A stretch of 64,000 nucleotides of DNA from Pseudomonadota bacterium (lineage in GTDB: Bacteria > Myxococcota_A > UBA796 > UBA9615), in the NCBI GenBank assembly GCA_024229515.1, contig JAAESI010000275.1, positions 1 through 64,000 on the forward strand. The letters run 5' to 3'. The position numbers and the translations under genes are program-made. The notes under the pieces were generated by a model. The model was not told the DNA's origin. It worked only from the letters and a program-made list of their open reading frames with translations, and did no database searches. Of the stretch, positions 8,414 through 17,800 are shown piece after piece (the first letter of the stretch is position 1; each line of letters starts with the position of its first letter).

Positions 8414-9391
8414 GTGGCTAACGCCTTGCGACGACGGACCCTCCCGCTGCTCGTCCTGGTGCTGGCGGCGTGCGCGGTCTCGTGTGTGCCCCGCTGGCGG
8501 CCCCGAGTCATCGACGTGGGGCTCGACCCGGCCGTCGTGGAGCGCGGCCGGTACCTCGCCAACCACGTAGCCATCTGCATCACCTGCCACTCCGAGCGGG
8601 ACTACGCCTACCTCGGGGCCCCGCCGAAGCCAGGCACCGAGGGGCGGGGCGGGCTGACCATCCCGGAGCTGTTCAAGGCGCCTCGCGGGTTGATCATCCC
8701 CGCCCCCAACCTGACGCCGGCGGCGCTGGGGGACTGGACCGACGGCGAGATCTACCGGGCCATCGCGGGGGGCGTCGGGCAGAACCGCGCGCTCTTCCCC
8801 GCGCATCCGTTCTCCAAGTACCGGACGATGCCGACCGAGGACATCGAGGCGATCATTGCCTACCTGCGGACGCTGCCCCCGATGCCGGACGAGCTGCCCG
8901 AGCGGTACCTGAAGTACCGATCCCTGGAGACCCTGGTCAACACCTGGCCCCAGCCCCCACCCAAGCACACCCAACGGGCGGAGCCGGGCAACCGTCGCTA
9001 CGCCAAGAACCTGATGGACGCCGCCGGCTGCCTGTGGTGCCACAGCCCTCAGACCAGGCTGGCCTTCCCGATCCCCGGCAAGGAGTTCAGCGGCGGGGTG
9101 CCGATGCTCATCCCTCCTCCGGGCGGGGGGCTCTCCTGGTCGACCAACCTGACCCCGGATCCGACGGGGCTGGGGGCGTGGTCGCGGGACGACTTCATCT
9201 CACGGTTCAAGCGCACCACCCCCGAGGTCGTGCGCGCCCGCCCGATCGAGCCGGGGGGGTTCAACTCGCTGATGCCGTGGGAGGCCTACTCGGGCATGAC
9301 GGAGGAGGACCTGGGGGTGATCTACGACACGCTGCGTGAGGTGAAGCCGATCGAGAACGCGAGCCCCCGCTGGACGCCCCCGGAGGAGTAG
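8414..9391 (+). CDS. Diheme c-type cytochrome, membrane-anchored or lipoprotein
   Basis: The 325-residue protein starts at GTG 8414 with a basic then hydrophobic leader ending in Cys (LAACAVSC), then two cytochrome c domains with CITCH (near residue 55) and CLWCH (near residue 212). Each is followed by a region containing a candidate Met ligand (TMPTED... and SLMPWE). The pattern VERGRYLANHVAICITCHSE is typical of class I cytochromes such as those serving alcohol dehydrogenases or oxidases. Given the GMC oxidoreductase 5 kb away, a dehydrogenase partner is possible but unproven. It lies divergent to the monoheme cytochrome. Confidence 0.8.
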   Translation: MANALRRRTLPLLVLVLAACAVSCVPRWRPRVIDVGLDPAVVERGRYLANHVAICITCHSERDYAYLGAPPKPGTEGRGGLTIPELFKAPRGLIIPAPNLTPAALGDWTDGEIYRAIAGGVGQNRALFPAHPFSKYRTMPTEDIEAIIAYLRTLPPMPDELPERYLKYRSLETLVNTWPQPPPKHTQRAEPGNRRYAKNLMDAAGCLWCHSPQTRLAFPIPGKEFSGGVPMLIPPPGGGLSWSTNLTPDPTGLGAWSRDDFISRFKRTTPEVVRARPIEPGGFNSLMPWEAYSGMTEEDLGVIYDTLREVKPIENASPRWTPPEE

Positions 9392-9489
9392 GCCGAGCAG
9401 TGCCGCGGGCGGCCCTTCGCGTCGGGCTGAACCTTGCCCAGGCAGGGAAGACCCCGGGAGCGCGCCGCGCCCATCAGCGAGACTTCCTC

Positions 9490-10914
9490 ATGCCCCGGCT
9501 TCTGCCCGCGCCCTCCTCGGGGCCCTGCTCCCTTCGCTCAACGCATGTCCCCCCCGTACTCAGAGCCAGCGCTCGCGGGCGAGGGGATCGCCCGCGGGGG
9601 CCGCACCCTGGACGATGCGCAGCTGCGGATCTCGGGGCTCAGCTCGACCCGCGTCTTCGCGTTCGGAGGCCAGCTCACGTCCGACTGCAGCCCCGACCTG
9701 GTGATCGCGAGCGTTGATGCGCTCGGCTCCGATCCGGTGGCGGATTGGCCCGAGCACGGGGCCGCCTGGGTGCTCGATGACCTGGAGTCGGGGACCGCCA
9801 CCCTCACGGAGGAGTCCACCTCGCCCACGATGCCAGCCTGGGGCGAGCCCTCGCGGTGGGCGATCTGGACGGAGATCACCGCGACGAGATCGTGCTCGCC
9901 AGCCTCACCCGGGTGCGCATCCACTGGTCTTCGAACCGGGAAACGACGCGGCTCGAGGGCGGGGACGGCCTCGACTTCGGCGCCTCCATCGCGGTCTTCG
10001 AGGACGACGACGAAGGCCCCCTCGTGGCCATCGTGGCGTCCGACGACCGGGGTCCACTGTACGGGCCGGAGCCGGGACGGCTGCACCTGTACCGGGGGAG
10101 CGACCTCGCGGACGGGGAGCTCGAACCGTTCCTGACCATCGAGGGCGTCGACGCCGGCGCCGAAGGCACCCTGCGGGTCGACAGCGTCCACGCACTCGGC
10201 GACCTCACCGGGGACGGAGTCGGCGACCTCGTCGTCACGGGCCAATCGTGGGAGACCGCCGCTGGCGAGCCGTTCACCGGGCACCTGTCCGTCCTCGCCG
10301 GGCCGGTGACGACGGCCGCATCGCTCGCGGACGCCGCCGCGACGGTCCGCTCGAACATGGAGCAGGTGCCCCACCCCCGAGAGGTGACCGCGGGGGACAA
10401 CGACGGCGACGGGGACCTCGACCTTCTGGTCTCCCTCCACGTCTCGGCGCTGGCGTTCCCGCGGCTGGTGCTGCTGGACGGCCCCTTCGACGGAGAGCGC
10501 TGGTTCCAGGACGCCGAGCTGACCGGGAGCCGGAGCGCCTGGTTCGTCGGCGACCTCGACGGGGATGGCCTCGACGACCTCGCCAGCGGCTCCTGGAACT
10601 CCGAGGGAGACGCCGGCCGCGCGGGGATCCAGTTCACTCCGTTGGCGACCCCCCTCGGACACCCCGACGAGTGGGGCCTGACGATCGCCGGCGCGACCGA
10701 AGACTGCGAGTCCGGCCCGGGGAGCGACGAAGACGGGCTCGACATCGAAGCGGGAGACCAGCTCGGACACCAGGTCCTGCCCGTCGGCGACGTGGATGGC
10801 GACGGGGTCCCCGACCTGCTCGTGACGGCGCCGGAGTGGTCGTCCAACGCCGACGGGGACTGCGGCCGACGGGACCACGCGGGTGCCCTGTTCCTCTACA
10901 CCGCGCCCCAGTAG
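9490..10914 (+). CDS. FG-GAP/VCBS repeat lipoprotein (reading frame broken three times)
   Basis: Five Asp-rich repeats of the type GDLDGDGLDDL (at about 9858, 10200, 10395, 10550 and 10790) identify an integrin-like FG-GAP beta-propeller, each repeat being a likely Ca2+ site. The N-terminus is split over three frames. Restoring one C in each of the C runs at 9505-9507, 9549-9555 and 9824-9826 yields one continuous protein that starts MPRLLPRALLGALLPSLNAC, a lipoprotein signal. The fact that three one-base repairs create a signal peptide and an uninterrupted propeller argues for consensus errors, not decay. The role is probably cell-surface adhesion or ligand binding. It stops 2 bases before the convergent stress-protein gene. 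Confidence 0.7.
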
Positions 10915-10916
10915 CG

Positions 10917-11801
10917 CTACTTCACGATCAGCACAGGACACGGCGCGGTGCGGGCGATCCGCTCGGCTACGGAGCCGAGCAGCAGGCGCGCGGCGCCGGT
11001 GCGGCCCTTGCTGGAGAGCACGACCAGGGCACCTTCGCCGTCACCGGCGGCCTCGACGATCACGTCGACGGGCGAGCCCTCGACGATCCTCAGCGGCGAG
11101 GTGGGGGCGTGATGGCCGATCTCGGCTTGCTCCCTCGACCAGTGGGCCTGGGCCTCCTCGGCGTTGCCCCCCTTCTTCAGGGCGTGGAGCAGCTCCAGGC
11201 GGGCGTCGCAGGCCTCCGCCAGGGAGGCGGCGAACTGGACCCCGCGGTGCGCCGGATCGGAGAAGTCCGTGGGCGCGATCACGCGGGCCGGGGGAAACGC
11301 GGGCGGGGCCTTGTTGGGCGCCTCGGGCGAGCCTCCCGTGGGCTGCCGGACCACCAACACAGGGACCGTGCTGTGCCGCACCACTTCCTCGGCGAAGGAG
11401 CCCAGGAGGACCCGCTTGGCCCCGGTGCGCCCGTGCGAACCCAGCACCACCAGCTGCGCTCCCCGTTCTTCGGCTTCTCGCGCAACGACCCGACCGCCGG
11501 CGCCGGGCGCGGCGGCGGCCTCCCAGTCGAACCGCTTCGCGTAGGGGGCGATCTCCGCCCTCAGCTGCTCCTGGATCAGCTCCTGGCGGTCGGCGTTCTC
11601 CTTGACCAGGTCCCCGGCACCCGGCCCCACCCCGGGCACGGCGGGCATGTGGACAAACGGCGGGACGACCTGAATCGCGACCATCGGAGGGCTTCCGACG
11701 CGGGCCGCGAGTCCGGCGGCGTACGCCAGGGCGAAGCCCGACGGGTCCGAGCCGTCGAGGGCGACGAGGATCTTGCGGGGCTTGTACTGGACCTTGCTCA
11801 T
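10917..11801 (-). CDS. Tandem universal stress protein (two UspA domains)
   Basis: The 294-residue protein contains two UspA domains, about residues 8-150 and 165-294. The first begins KILVALDGSDPSG. Both end with the ATP-binding pattern: GSHGRTGAKRVLLGS in the first and SSKGRTGAARLLLGS in the second, each followed by VPVLVV or CPVLIV. Tandem Usp proteins are cytoplasmic, bind ATP or similar nucleotides, and are linked to stress, energy limitation and oxygen shifts. The ATG at 11801 (MSKVQYKPRK) is preferred over a longer frame whose extra residues are low-complexity antisense sequence. Confidence 0.9.
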   Translation of the reverse strand: MSKVQYKPRKILVALDGSDPSGFALAYAAGLAARVGSPPMVAIQVVPPFVHMPAVPGVGPGAGDLVKENADRQELIQEQLRAEIAPYAKRFDWEAAAAPGAGGRVVAREAEERGAQLVVLGSHGRTGAKRVLLGSFAEEVVRHSTVPVLVVRQPTGGSPEAPNKAPPAFPPARVIAPTDFSDPAHRGVQFAASLAEACDARLELLHALKKGGNAEEAQAHWSREQAEIGHHAPTSPLRIVEGSPVDVIVEAAGDGEGALVVLSSKGRTGAARLLLGSVAERIARTAPCPVLIVK

Positions 11802-11823
11802 GCTGCCTCCAGGGTGGTCTCGG

Positions 11824-12486
11824 TCAGATCTCGGCGACCCCGCTGCGCAGCTGCGCGACGATGCTCTCGATGGATGCGAGGCCGAAGGTGATCTTCTTGA
11901 AGAAGCTGGGGTTGTGCGGCACGAAGACGAACCGCGGATACTGCTTCCAGTACTGCCGCAGCCGGAGGTCGAGTTCGACCGCCTCATCGCGGGACTCGAT
12001 GCGCGTGGGGTTGCCGCTCTCGAGGATCTCCAGGCCGGCGGCGGCGGCCGTCTCGAAGAAGATCACGGCGTCGTAGCGGGCCAGTTGGGCGTCCAGGTCG
12101 GTGCCCATGGCGGAGAAGAAGTCCTCCTCGCCTTCGGGCCAGTAGGCCGCGCCGTCGATGGTGCCGCGATCGCAGAGCAGAATGCGGCCGGGGAAGCGGG
12201 CGCTCTGCACGTCCTCGAGGTTCTTCTGCACGTGGAAGACAGCCGCCTGCCCGGCGCGGCGGGCCTGCTCCGTGTCAACGCGAGGGAAGCCGCCGGAGAA
12301 CAACAGCGTCGCGGCCTCCGGCACCACGACCACGTCGTCGCCGATTTCGCGACGGAACAGGTCCGCAGCCGTCGTCTTTCCGCCGCCCGGACCGCCGGTC
12401 AGGGCGATCCGCATCCGGCCGTTGCCGTGCAGTCGGGGCTTCGGGCGCGTCTTGGCCCGGGGAGCGCGGGGGAGCGATTCAGGCAT
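11824..12486 (-). CDS. AAA_28-type P-loop ATPase/kinase-like protein
   Basis: A Walker A loop GGPGGGKTT follows the strand RIALT at about residue 25. It is followed by VVVPEAAT, a DRGTIDG segment and YDAVIFFET (Walker B-like). This arrangement matches the AAA_28/NadR-like family of small NTPases that act as nucleoside or metabolite kinases, a group whose substrates are largely unknown. The length of 220 residues is normal for the family. The start is taken at 12486 (MPESLPRAPRAK); a second ATG at 12414 directly before the P-loop strand would remove a basic 24-residue extension. It is 22 bases upstream of the stress protein gene on the same strand, so they are probably cotranscribed. Confidence 0.8.
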   Translation of the reverse strand: MPESLPRAPRAKTRPKPRLHGNGRMRIALTGGPGGGKTTAADLFRREIGDDVVVVPEAATLLFSGGFPRVDTEQARRAGQAAVFHVQKNLEDVQSARFPGRILLCDRGTIDGAAYWPEGEEDFFSAMGTDLDAQLARYDAVIFFETAAAAGLEILESGNPTRIESRDEAVELDLRLRQYWKQYPRFVFVPHNPSFFKKITFGLASIESIVAQLRSGVAEI

Positions 12487-12589
12487 GGCCCGTCCTTTCC
12501 CCCCCCTGCGTCGCAAGCACCGTGCCGGACCGGCGGCCGGGGACAGGGGGGCCGGGAGGCGTCGCATTCCGCTGGCCAATGGGGCGATC

Positions 12590-12608
12590 CCGCACTTGCT
12601 GAGTGCGG
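12590..12608. promoter_or_regulatory. Perfect 7-bp inverted repeat in a divergent intergenic region
   Basis: CCGCACT at 12590-12596 and AGTGCGG at 12602-12608 are exact inverted repeats with a 5-base spacer. The site lies in the 242-base gap between the minus-strand ATPase and the plus-strand dihydroorotate-dehydrogenase-like gene. The size and spacing would suit a dimeric repressor operator or a small hairpin; which one is not determinable here. Nothing else of note was seen in this gap. Confidence 0.3.
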
Positions 12609-12728
12609 AATCACACAGGCGGAAGCTCCCCCCCAGACGGGCCTCCGCAGGGCTGACCGTGCCGGGACCGGCCGACTTCGTCTGTGCTATTCGGGAGCCC
12701 CTTCCCCCGGATTTGCCGAGGCCTCCAC

Positions 12729-13685
12729 ATGGATCTCTCCACGTCCTTCATGGGACACCACATCCAGAGCCCCCTCGTCCTCGGAGCGTCGCCTCTGTCC
12801 GACAGTCCGGATCATTGCCGCGAGCTGCAGGACTGCGGGCTGGGCGCGATGGTGATGGAGTCCCTCTTCATGGAACAGATCGAGGCCGAGCACCGCGCGC
12901 GCTTCGGCCGCTCGGGCCCCGGCGACGATCCAGATCCCGAGCGGGGCCCGACGGCGTACCTGGAGAAGGTCCGGCAGCTCGTCGACGCGCTCGACATCCC
13001 CGTCATCGCGTCGCTCAACGGAACCGCCAGTGGGGCCTGGGCGCGCTACGCCAAGCTCATCGAGCAGGCCGGCGCCGACGGGCTGGAGCTCAACGTCTAC
13101 TACCTGCCGCTGGACGACACCGAGTCGGCCGACGACGTGGAGCAGAGGCACCTCTCGGTGCTGACCCAGGTCAAGGAGAGCGTGCAGATCCCGGTGGCGA
13201 TCAAGCTCACCCACTTCTTCTCTTCCCCCGTCAACCTGGGGCGGAGGCTGCAGCGCGCGGGCGCGGATGGGCTGGTGCTGTTCGCGCCGCTGTTCCACAC
13301 CGACGTGGACCTTGAGACCTTCACCGTGATCCCCGCTCTGCACGGTTCCGATGCGGGGGACCTGGGCTCGCGCCTGCTGTGGCTCGCAGCGATGTACGGC
13401 CGCGTGAAGTGCCCGCTGACGCTGTCGGGCGGGGCGCACACCCACCTGGACCTGATCAAGGGCGTGATGTCGGGGGCGAGCGCAGTGCAGATGACCACCG
13501 CCATCCTCCGCGGCGGTCCCGACCACGCCGCTTCCGTGCTCGCAGGCCTGCGCTCCTGGCTCGAGGGCCAGGAGTTGGAGTCCATCCAGCAGCTGCACGG
13601 CACGATGAGTCTGCTTCAGTGCGCCGATCCGCAGGCCTTCGAGCGGGCCAACTACATGAAGGCGCTGCAGACCTGGAAGCGCTGA
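12729..13685 (+). CDS. Dihydroorotate dehydrogenase-like flavoprotein, first paralogue
   Basis: The 318-residue protein starts MDLSTSFMG at 12729 and has the TIM-barrel pattern of class 1 dihydroorotate dehydrogenase/dihydropyrimidine dehydrogenase relatives: SPLVLGASPLSDS at the N-terminus, IPVIASLNG, GADGLELNVYY, IPVAIKLTHFF and ADGLVLF. The Asn and Lys segments (SLNG, ELN, AIK) match FMN and substrate positions in DHODs. It lies beside nifJ with a close paralogue on the other side; DHOD-like proteins of this group are often found next to pyruvate:ferredoxin oxidoreductase genes. True pyrimidine synthesis is unlikely to be its only role given the location. The ATG is chosen because the paralogue starts with the same MDLST. 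Confidence 0.8.
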   Translation: MDLSTSFMGHHIQSPLVLGASPLSDSPDHCRELQDCGLGAMVMESLFMEQIEAEHRARFGRSGPGDDPDPERGPTAYLEKVRQLVDALDIPVIASLNGTASGAWARYAKLIEQAGADGLELNVYYLPLDDTESADDVEQRHLSVLTQVKESVQIPVAIKLTHFFSSPVNLGRRLQRAGADGLVLFAPLFHTDVDLETFTVIPALHGSDAGDLGSRLLWLAAMYGRVKCPLTLSGGAHTHLDLIKGVMSGASAVQMTTAILRGGPDHAASVLAGLRSWLEGQELESIQQLHGTMSLLQCADPQAFERANYMKALQTWKR

Positions 13686-13693
13686 GCCTGCGC

Positions 13694-14746
13694 TCAGTCC
13701 CCGCCCGCGCCGTCCAGGCTCCTGCTGCTTCCGGCGTTGACGATGAGCTTCCGACCGCCGGGGCCCACCAGCGTTGCTCGCCCCTCGAGCACCTCGACGT
13801 GGATCGCCCCGTCCTCGGCGACCTCGATTCGCGCACTGCCGTTCAGGTCCACCTGGCTCGATCCCGCGGACACCAGCGCCCGCCCCGCCAGCTCGTGGGT
13901 ACCGCTCCCCAGTGACCCGACAACCGGGTCTGGCGGCACCAACGCGATGGTGAGCCCCGCGACCACGGCGAGGAGCGCGACCATCCACGGCCAGTGGGAG
14001 ACGGGGGGCTCGGGTTCCTGGGCGGGCACCACGATGAGTTCGTCCAGCAGCGCGGTCGGGAGCTCCGCCCGGCGCGGCGAGTCCAACACCGCGCAGAGCG
14101 TCTTCATGTCCTCCCACGCCGCGGCCATGTCGGGCTCGGAGACCACCCGGGCCTCGAGCTCCTCCCGCTCCGTCGCGCTCAGGCCGCCATCCACCAGCTG
14201 GGACAGCTCATCCCAGGGAGGCAGATCGCCGCGGAGCTGCCGGGCCACGTAGCCACGCGCCTGGTGGAGGCGCGCCAGGATCTTGTCGACGTGGACGCCT
14301 TCGGTAGCGGCGATCCGGGTCGCCGGCATCCCGGCAACGTGAGAGAAGATGACCACCCGCCTGCGCTCGTGGGGCAGCTCGGACAGGGCCTTGGCCACCG
14401 TCTCCTGGTTGATGGGCCCCCGGGGCGGCTCCCCCCTTCGCGGTCCCCGCGAGCCGAGGGAGACCACCAGTCCGCGAGCGCCCCGACCGTAGGCGTTGAC
14501 GAAGCGCAGGTGCGCGACCCCGGCCATCCACCGGTCCAGCGGGGGATCACCGCTCCAGGATGCGAGCTCGGCGACGATGGCGACCCAGGTCCGGACGAAC
14601 TCCTGCTCCGGGTCGTCGGCGAGGTAGGAGCACAGGCTGAGCACCAGGGGCCCGTGGTCGACCGCCAGCCGACGGGCCGCGATCGCATCTCCGAGCAGGA
14701 CCCGAGACACCTGGTCGGCTTCGATCGGGGTCATCCGCCCCATCAT
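13694..14746 (-). CDS. Single-chain ECF sigma factor/anti-sigma/FecR-like membrane protein
   Basis: Residues about 10-95 resemble ECF sigma region 2 (LLGDAIAARRLAVDHGP... DPEQEFVRTWVAIVAEL...PLDRWMAGVAHLRFVNAYGRG). Residues 113-172 resemble region 4 (LSELPHERRRVVIFSHVAG, then a helix-turn-helix with ILARLHQARGYV). Residues 178-222 look like an anti-sigma domain (LSQLVDGGLSATEREELEAR) without the usual zinc ligands. Residues 251-270 form one membrane helix, and 285-345 resemble a FecR-type periplasmic domain. Normally these are two proteins. Here a sigma factor would be permanently fused to its own membrane-bound anti-sigma. It lies between the two DHOD-like genes, divergent from nifJ (146-base gap), so nifJ is a candidate target. 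The start could also be the ATG at 14734. Confidence 0.7.
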   Translation of the reverse strand: MMGRMTPIEADQVSRVLLGDAIAARRLAVDHGPLVLSLCSYLADDPEQEFVRTWVAIVAELASWSGDPPLDRWMAGVAHLRFVNAYGRGARGLVVSLGSRGPRRGEPPRGPINQETVAKALSELPHERRRVVIFSHVAGMPATRIAATEGVHVDKILARLHQARGYVARQLRGDLPPWDELSQLVDGGLSATEREELEARVVSEPDMAAAWEDMKTLCAVLDSPRRAELPTALLDELIVVPAQEPEPPVSHWPWMVALLAVVAGLTIALVPPDPVVGSLGSGTHELAGRALVSAGSSQVDLNGSARIEVAEDGAIHVEVLEGRATLVGPGGRKLIVNAGSSRSLDGAGGD

Positions 14747-14891
14747 GGCGCATTTCCCGGTCCGGGGCAGGCCGCCCCCGCAGCGGGGGTCTCGCTCCCC
14801 TGAAGGCGGGGACGGCGACCCTCATACGGCGGATCGCGAGTCACTGACACAATGCGCTGCGCGGGGGCCAGCCGTCCTCCCGGAGACGCCC

Positions 14892-17800
14892 GTGACCGAG
14901 CCACGCACGACGACCACCTGGGACGGAAACGAGGCCGCGGCCGACGTCGCCTACCGTCTGAACGAAGTCATCTCGATCTACCCCATCACGCCCGCCTCCC
15001 CGATGGGTGAGCACGCGGACGCGTGGGCCTCTCGGGGGCGCGCCAACCTCTGGGGAGACGTGCCCCACGTCGTCGAGATGCAGTCCGAGGGAGGGGCCGC
15101 CGGCGCGGTCCACGGAGCGCTCCAGGCGGGGGCCCTGACGACGACCTTCACGGCGTCCCAGGGTCTGCTCCTGATGATCCCCAACCTCTACAAGATCGCC
15201 GGCGAGCTGACCCCCGCCGTCATCCACATCGCCGCGCGCACCATCGCGACCCACGCGCTGTCGATCTTCGGCGACCACTCCGACGTCTACGCCGCCCGCC
15301 AGACCGGCTTCGGCATGCTCGCCTCCGGCTCCGTCCAGGAGGCGCACGACTTCGCCCTCATCGCCCACGCGGCCTCCCTCAACAGCCGCGTCCCATTCCT
15401 GCACTTCTTCGACGGCTTCCGCACATCGCACGAGGTCGCCTGGACCGACCGGCTGTCCGATGACGTGCTGCGCGCCCTCGTGGATGACGAGGCGATCGCG
15501 GCCCACCGCGCCCGGGCCCTCACCCCGGACCGTCCCGCCGTGCGCGGGACCGCCCAGAACCCCGACGCGTTCTTCCAGGCGCGCGAGGCGATCAACCCCT
15601 ACTACGAGGACTGCGTCGGCCACATCGAACAGGCGATGGCCGACCTCGCGGGGCTGACCGGTCGCACCTACCGGCCGTTCGACTACGTCGGGCACCCCGA
15701 CGCGGATCGGGTCGTCGTTCTGATGGGGTCGGGCGCCGAGGCGGTCGACGAGACGGTCGAGTGGCTGCTGGCGCAGGGCGAGCGCGTCGGCGTCGTCAAG
15801 GTCCGGCTGTACCGCCCCTTCTCCGCCGCCCACCTGCTGGCGTCGATCCCCTCCTCGGTCCGCTCGATCGGCGTGCTGGACCGCAGCAAGGAGCCGGGTG
15901 CGCCCGGCGAGCCGCTGTACCTGGACGTGGTCTGCGCCCTGCACGAGGCGCGGATGGCGGGGACGAGCCCGCTGCAGCACGACCCGGCGGTCGTCGGGGG
16001 CCGCTACGGCCTCTCCAGCAAGGAGTTCACGCCGGCGATGGTGATCGGCATCTTCGAGGAGCTGGCCCAGCAGCGGCCCAAGAACCACTTCACCGTCGGC
16101 ATCCACGACGACATCAGCCACACCTCCCTGCCCTGGGACGAGGACCTCACCATCGAGCCGGACGACGTGATGCGCGCCGTCTTCTTCGGCCTCGGCTCCG
16201 ATGGCACCGTCGGCGCCAACAAGAACACGATCAAGATCATCGGCGAGCAGACCGACAACTACGCCCAGGGGTACTTCGTCTACGACAGCAAGAAGTCCGG
16301 CGCGGTGACGATCTCCCACCTGCGGTTCGGTCCCCGCCCCATCCGCTCGACCTACCTGATCCGACGCGCCCGCTTCGTCGGCGTGCACCAGTTCGTCTTC
16401 CTGGATCGCTACGACGTGCTCGCCTACGCCGAGCCTGGGGCCGTCTTCCTGCTCAACTCGCCCCACCCGGCGGACGAGGTCTGGGATCACCTCCCGGCCG
16501 AGGTCCAGCGCGGGATCATCGACAAGGGGCTCCGCTTCTTCGTCATCGACGCCTACCGGGTCGCCCGGGAGGCCGACATGGGCCGGCGCATCAACACCGT
16601 GATGCAGACCTGCTTCTTCGCGATCTCCGGGGTGCTGCCCCGCGACGAAGCGCTCGACCACATCAAGCAGTCCATCCGCAAGACGTACGCCCGCAAGGGG
16701 GAAGAGATCGTCCTGATGAACTTCGAGGCGGTCGACGCCACCCTCGCGCACCTGCACGAGGTGGCGGTCCCGACCGAGGTCACGACCGACCGCTGTCGGC
16801 CCCCGATCGTCTCCCCCGCGGCTCCCGACTTCGTCCAGCGGGTCACCTCGGTGCTGCTGGCAGGCGAGGGCGACCGGCTCCCTGTCAGCGCGTTCCCGCC
16901 CGACGGCACCTGGCCGACCGCGACCTCGCAGTGGGAGAAGCGGTCGATCGCGCAGACCCTCCCGATCTGGGATCCCGCGATCTGCATCCAGTGCAACCGG
17001 TGCGTCGGCGTCTGCCCCCACAGCGCGATCCGCGCGAAGGTCGCGCCCCCCGAGGCGTTCGAGGGCGCCCCCGAAGGCTTCCGCTCGATGGCCTACAAGG
17101 CGACCGAATACAAGGACCAGACCTACACGATCCAGATCGCCCCGGACGACTGCACCGGCTGCACGCTGTGCGCGAAGATCTGCCCCGCCAAGGACAAGTC
17201 CAACCCCCGCCACCGGGCCCTGGACATGGAGCCGGCGCTGGAGCACATGGAGGCCGAGCGGGCCTCCTTCGACTTCTTCCTGGGCCTCCCCGAGGTCGAT
17301 CGCACGACCGTGCGCCGCCGCAACAAGGAGTCCCAGTTCCTCCGCCCCCTGTTCGAGTACCCCGGCGCCTGCTCGGGCTGCGGAGAGACGCCCTACATCC
17401 GCCTCCTGACGCAGCTGTTCGGCGACCGGATGCTCATCGCCAACGCGACGGGCTGCTCGTCGATCTACGGCGGCAACCTCCCCACCACCCCGTACGCGGT
17501 CGACGCCCAGGGGCGGGGGCCGGCGTGGTCCAACTCGCTGTTCGAGGACAACGCCGAGTTCGGGCTCGGGTTCCGCCTCGCCGTCGAGCAGGTCACCCGG
17601 TTCGCCCAGCGGCTGGTCCGGGAGCAGGCGGGACGCATCGGCAGCAACCTCGTCGACGCGCTCCTGCTCGCCTACCCCACCACCGAGGCGGGGCTGGCGG
17701 AGCAGCGCGCCCGGGTCGTGCAGTTGCGTGAGATCCTGGCCGGCTTCGGCGACGCCGCCGCCGCGCAGCTGTCCCAGGTGGCGGACTACCTCGTCCCCAA

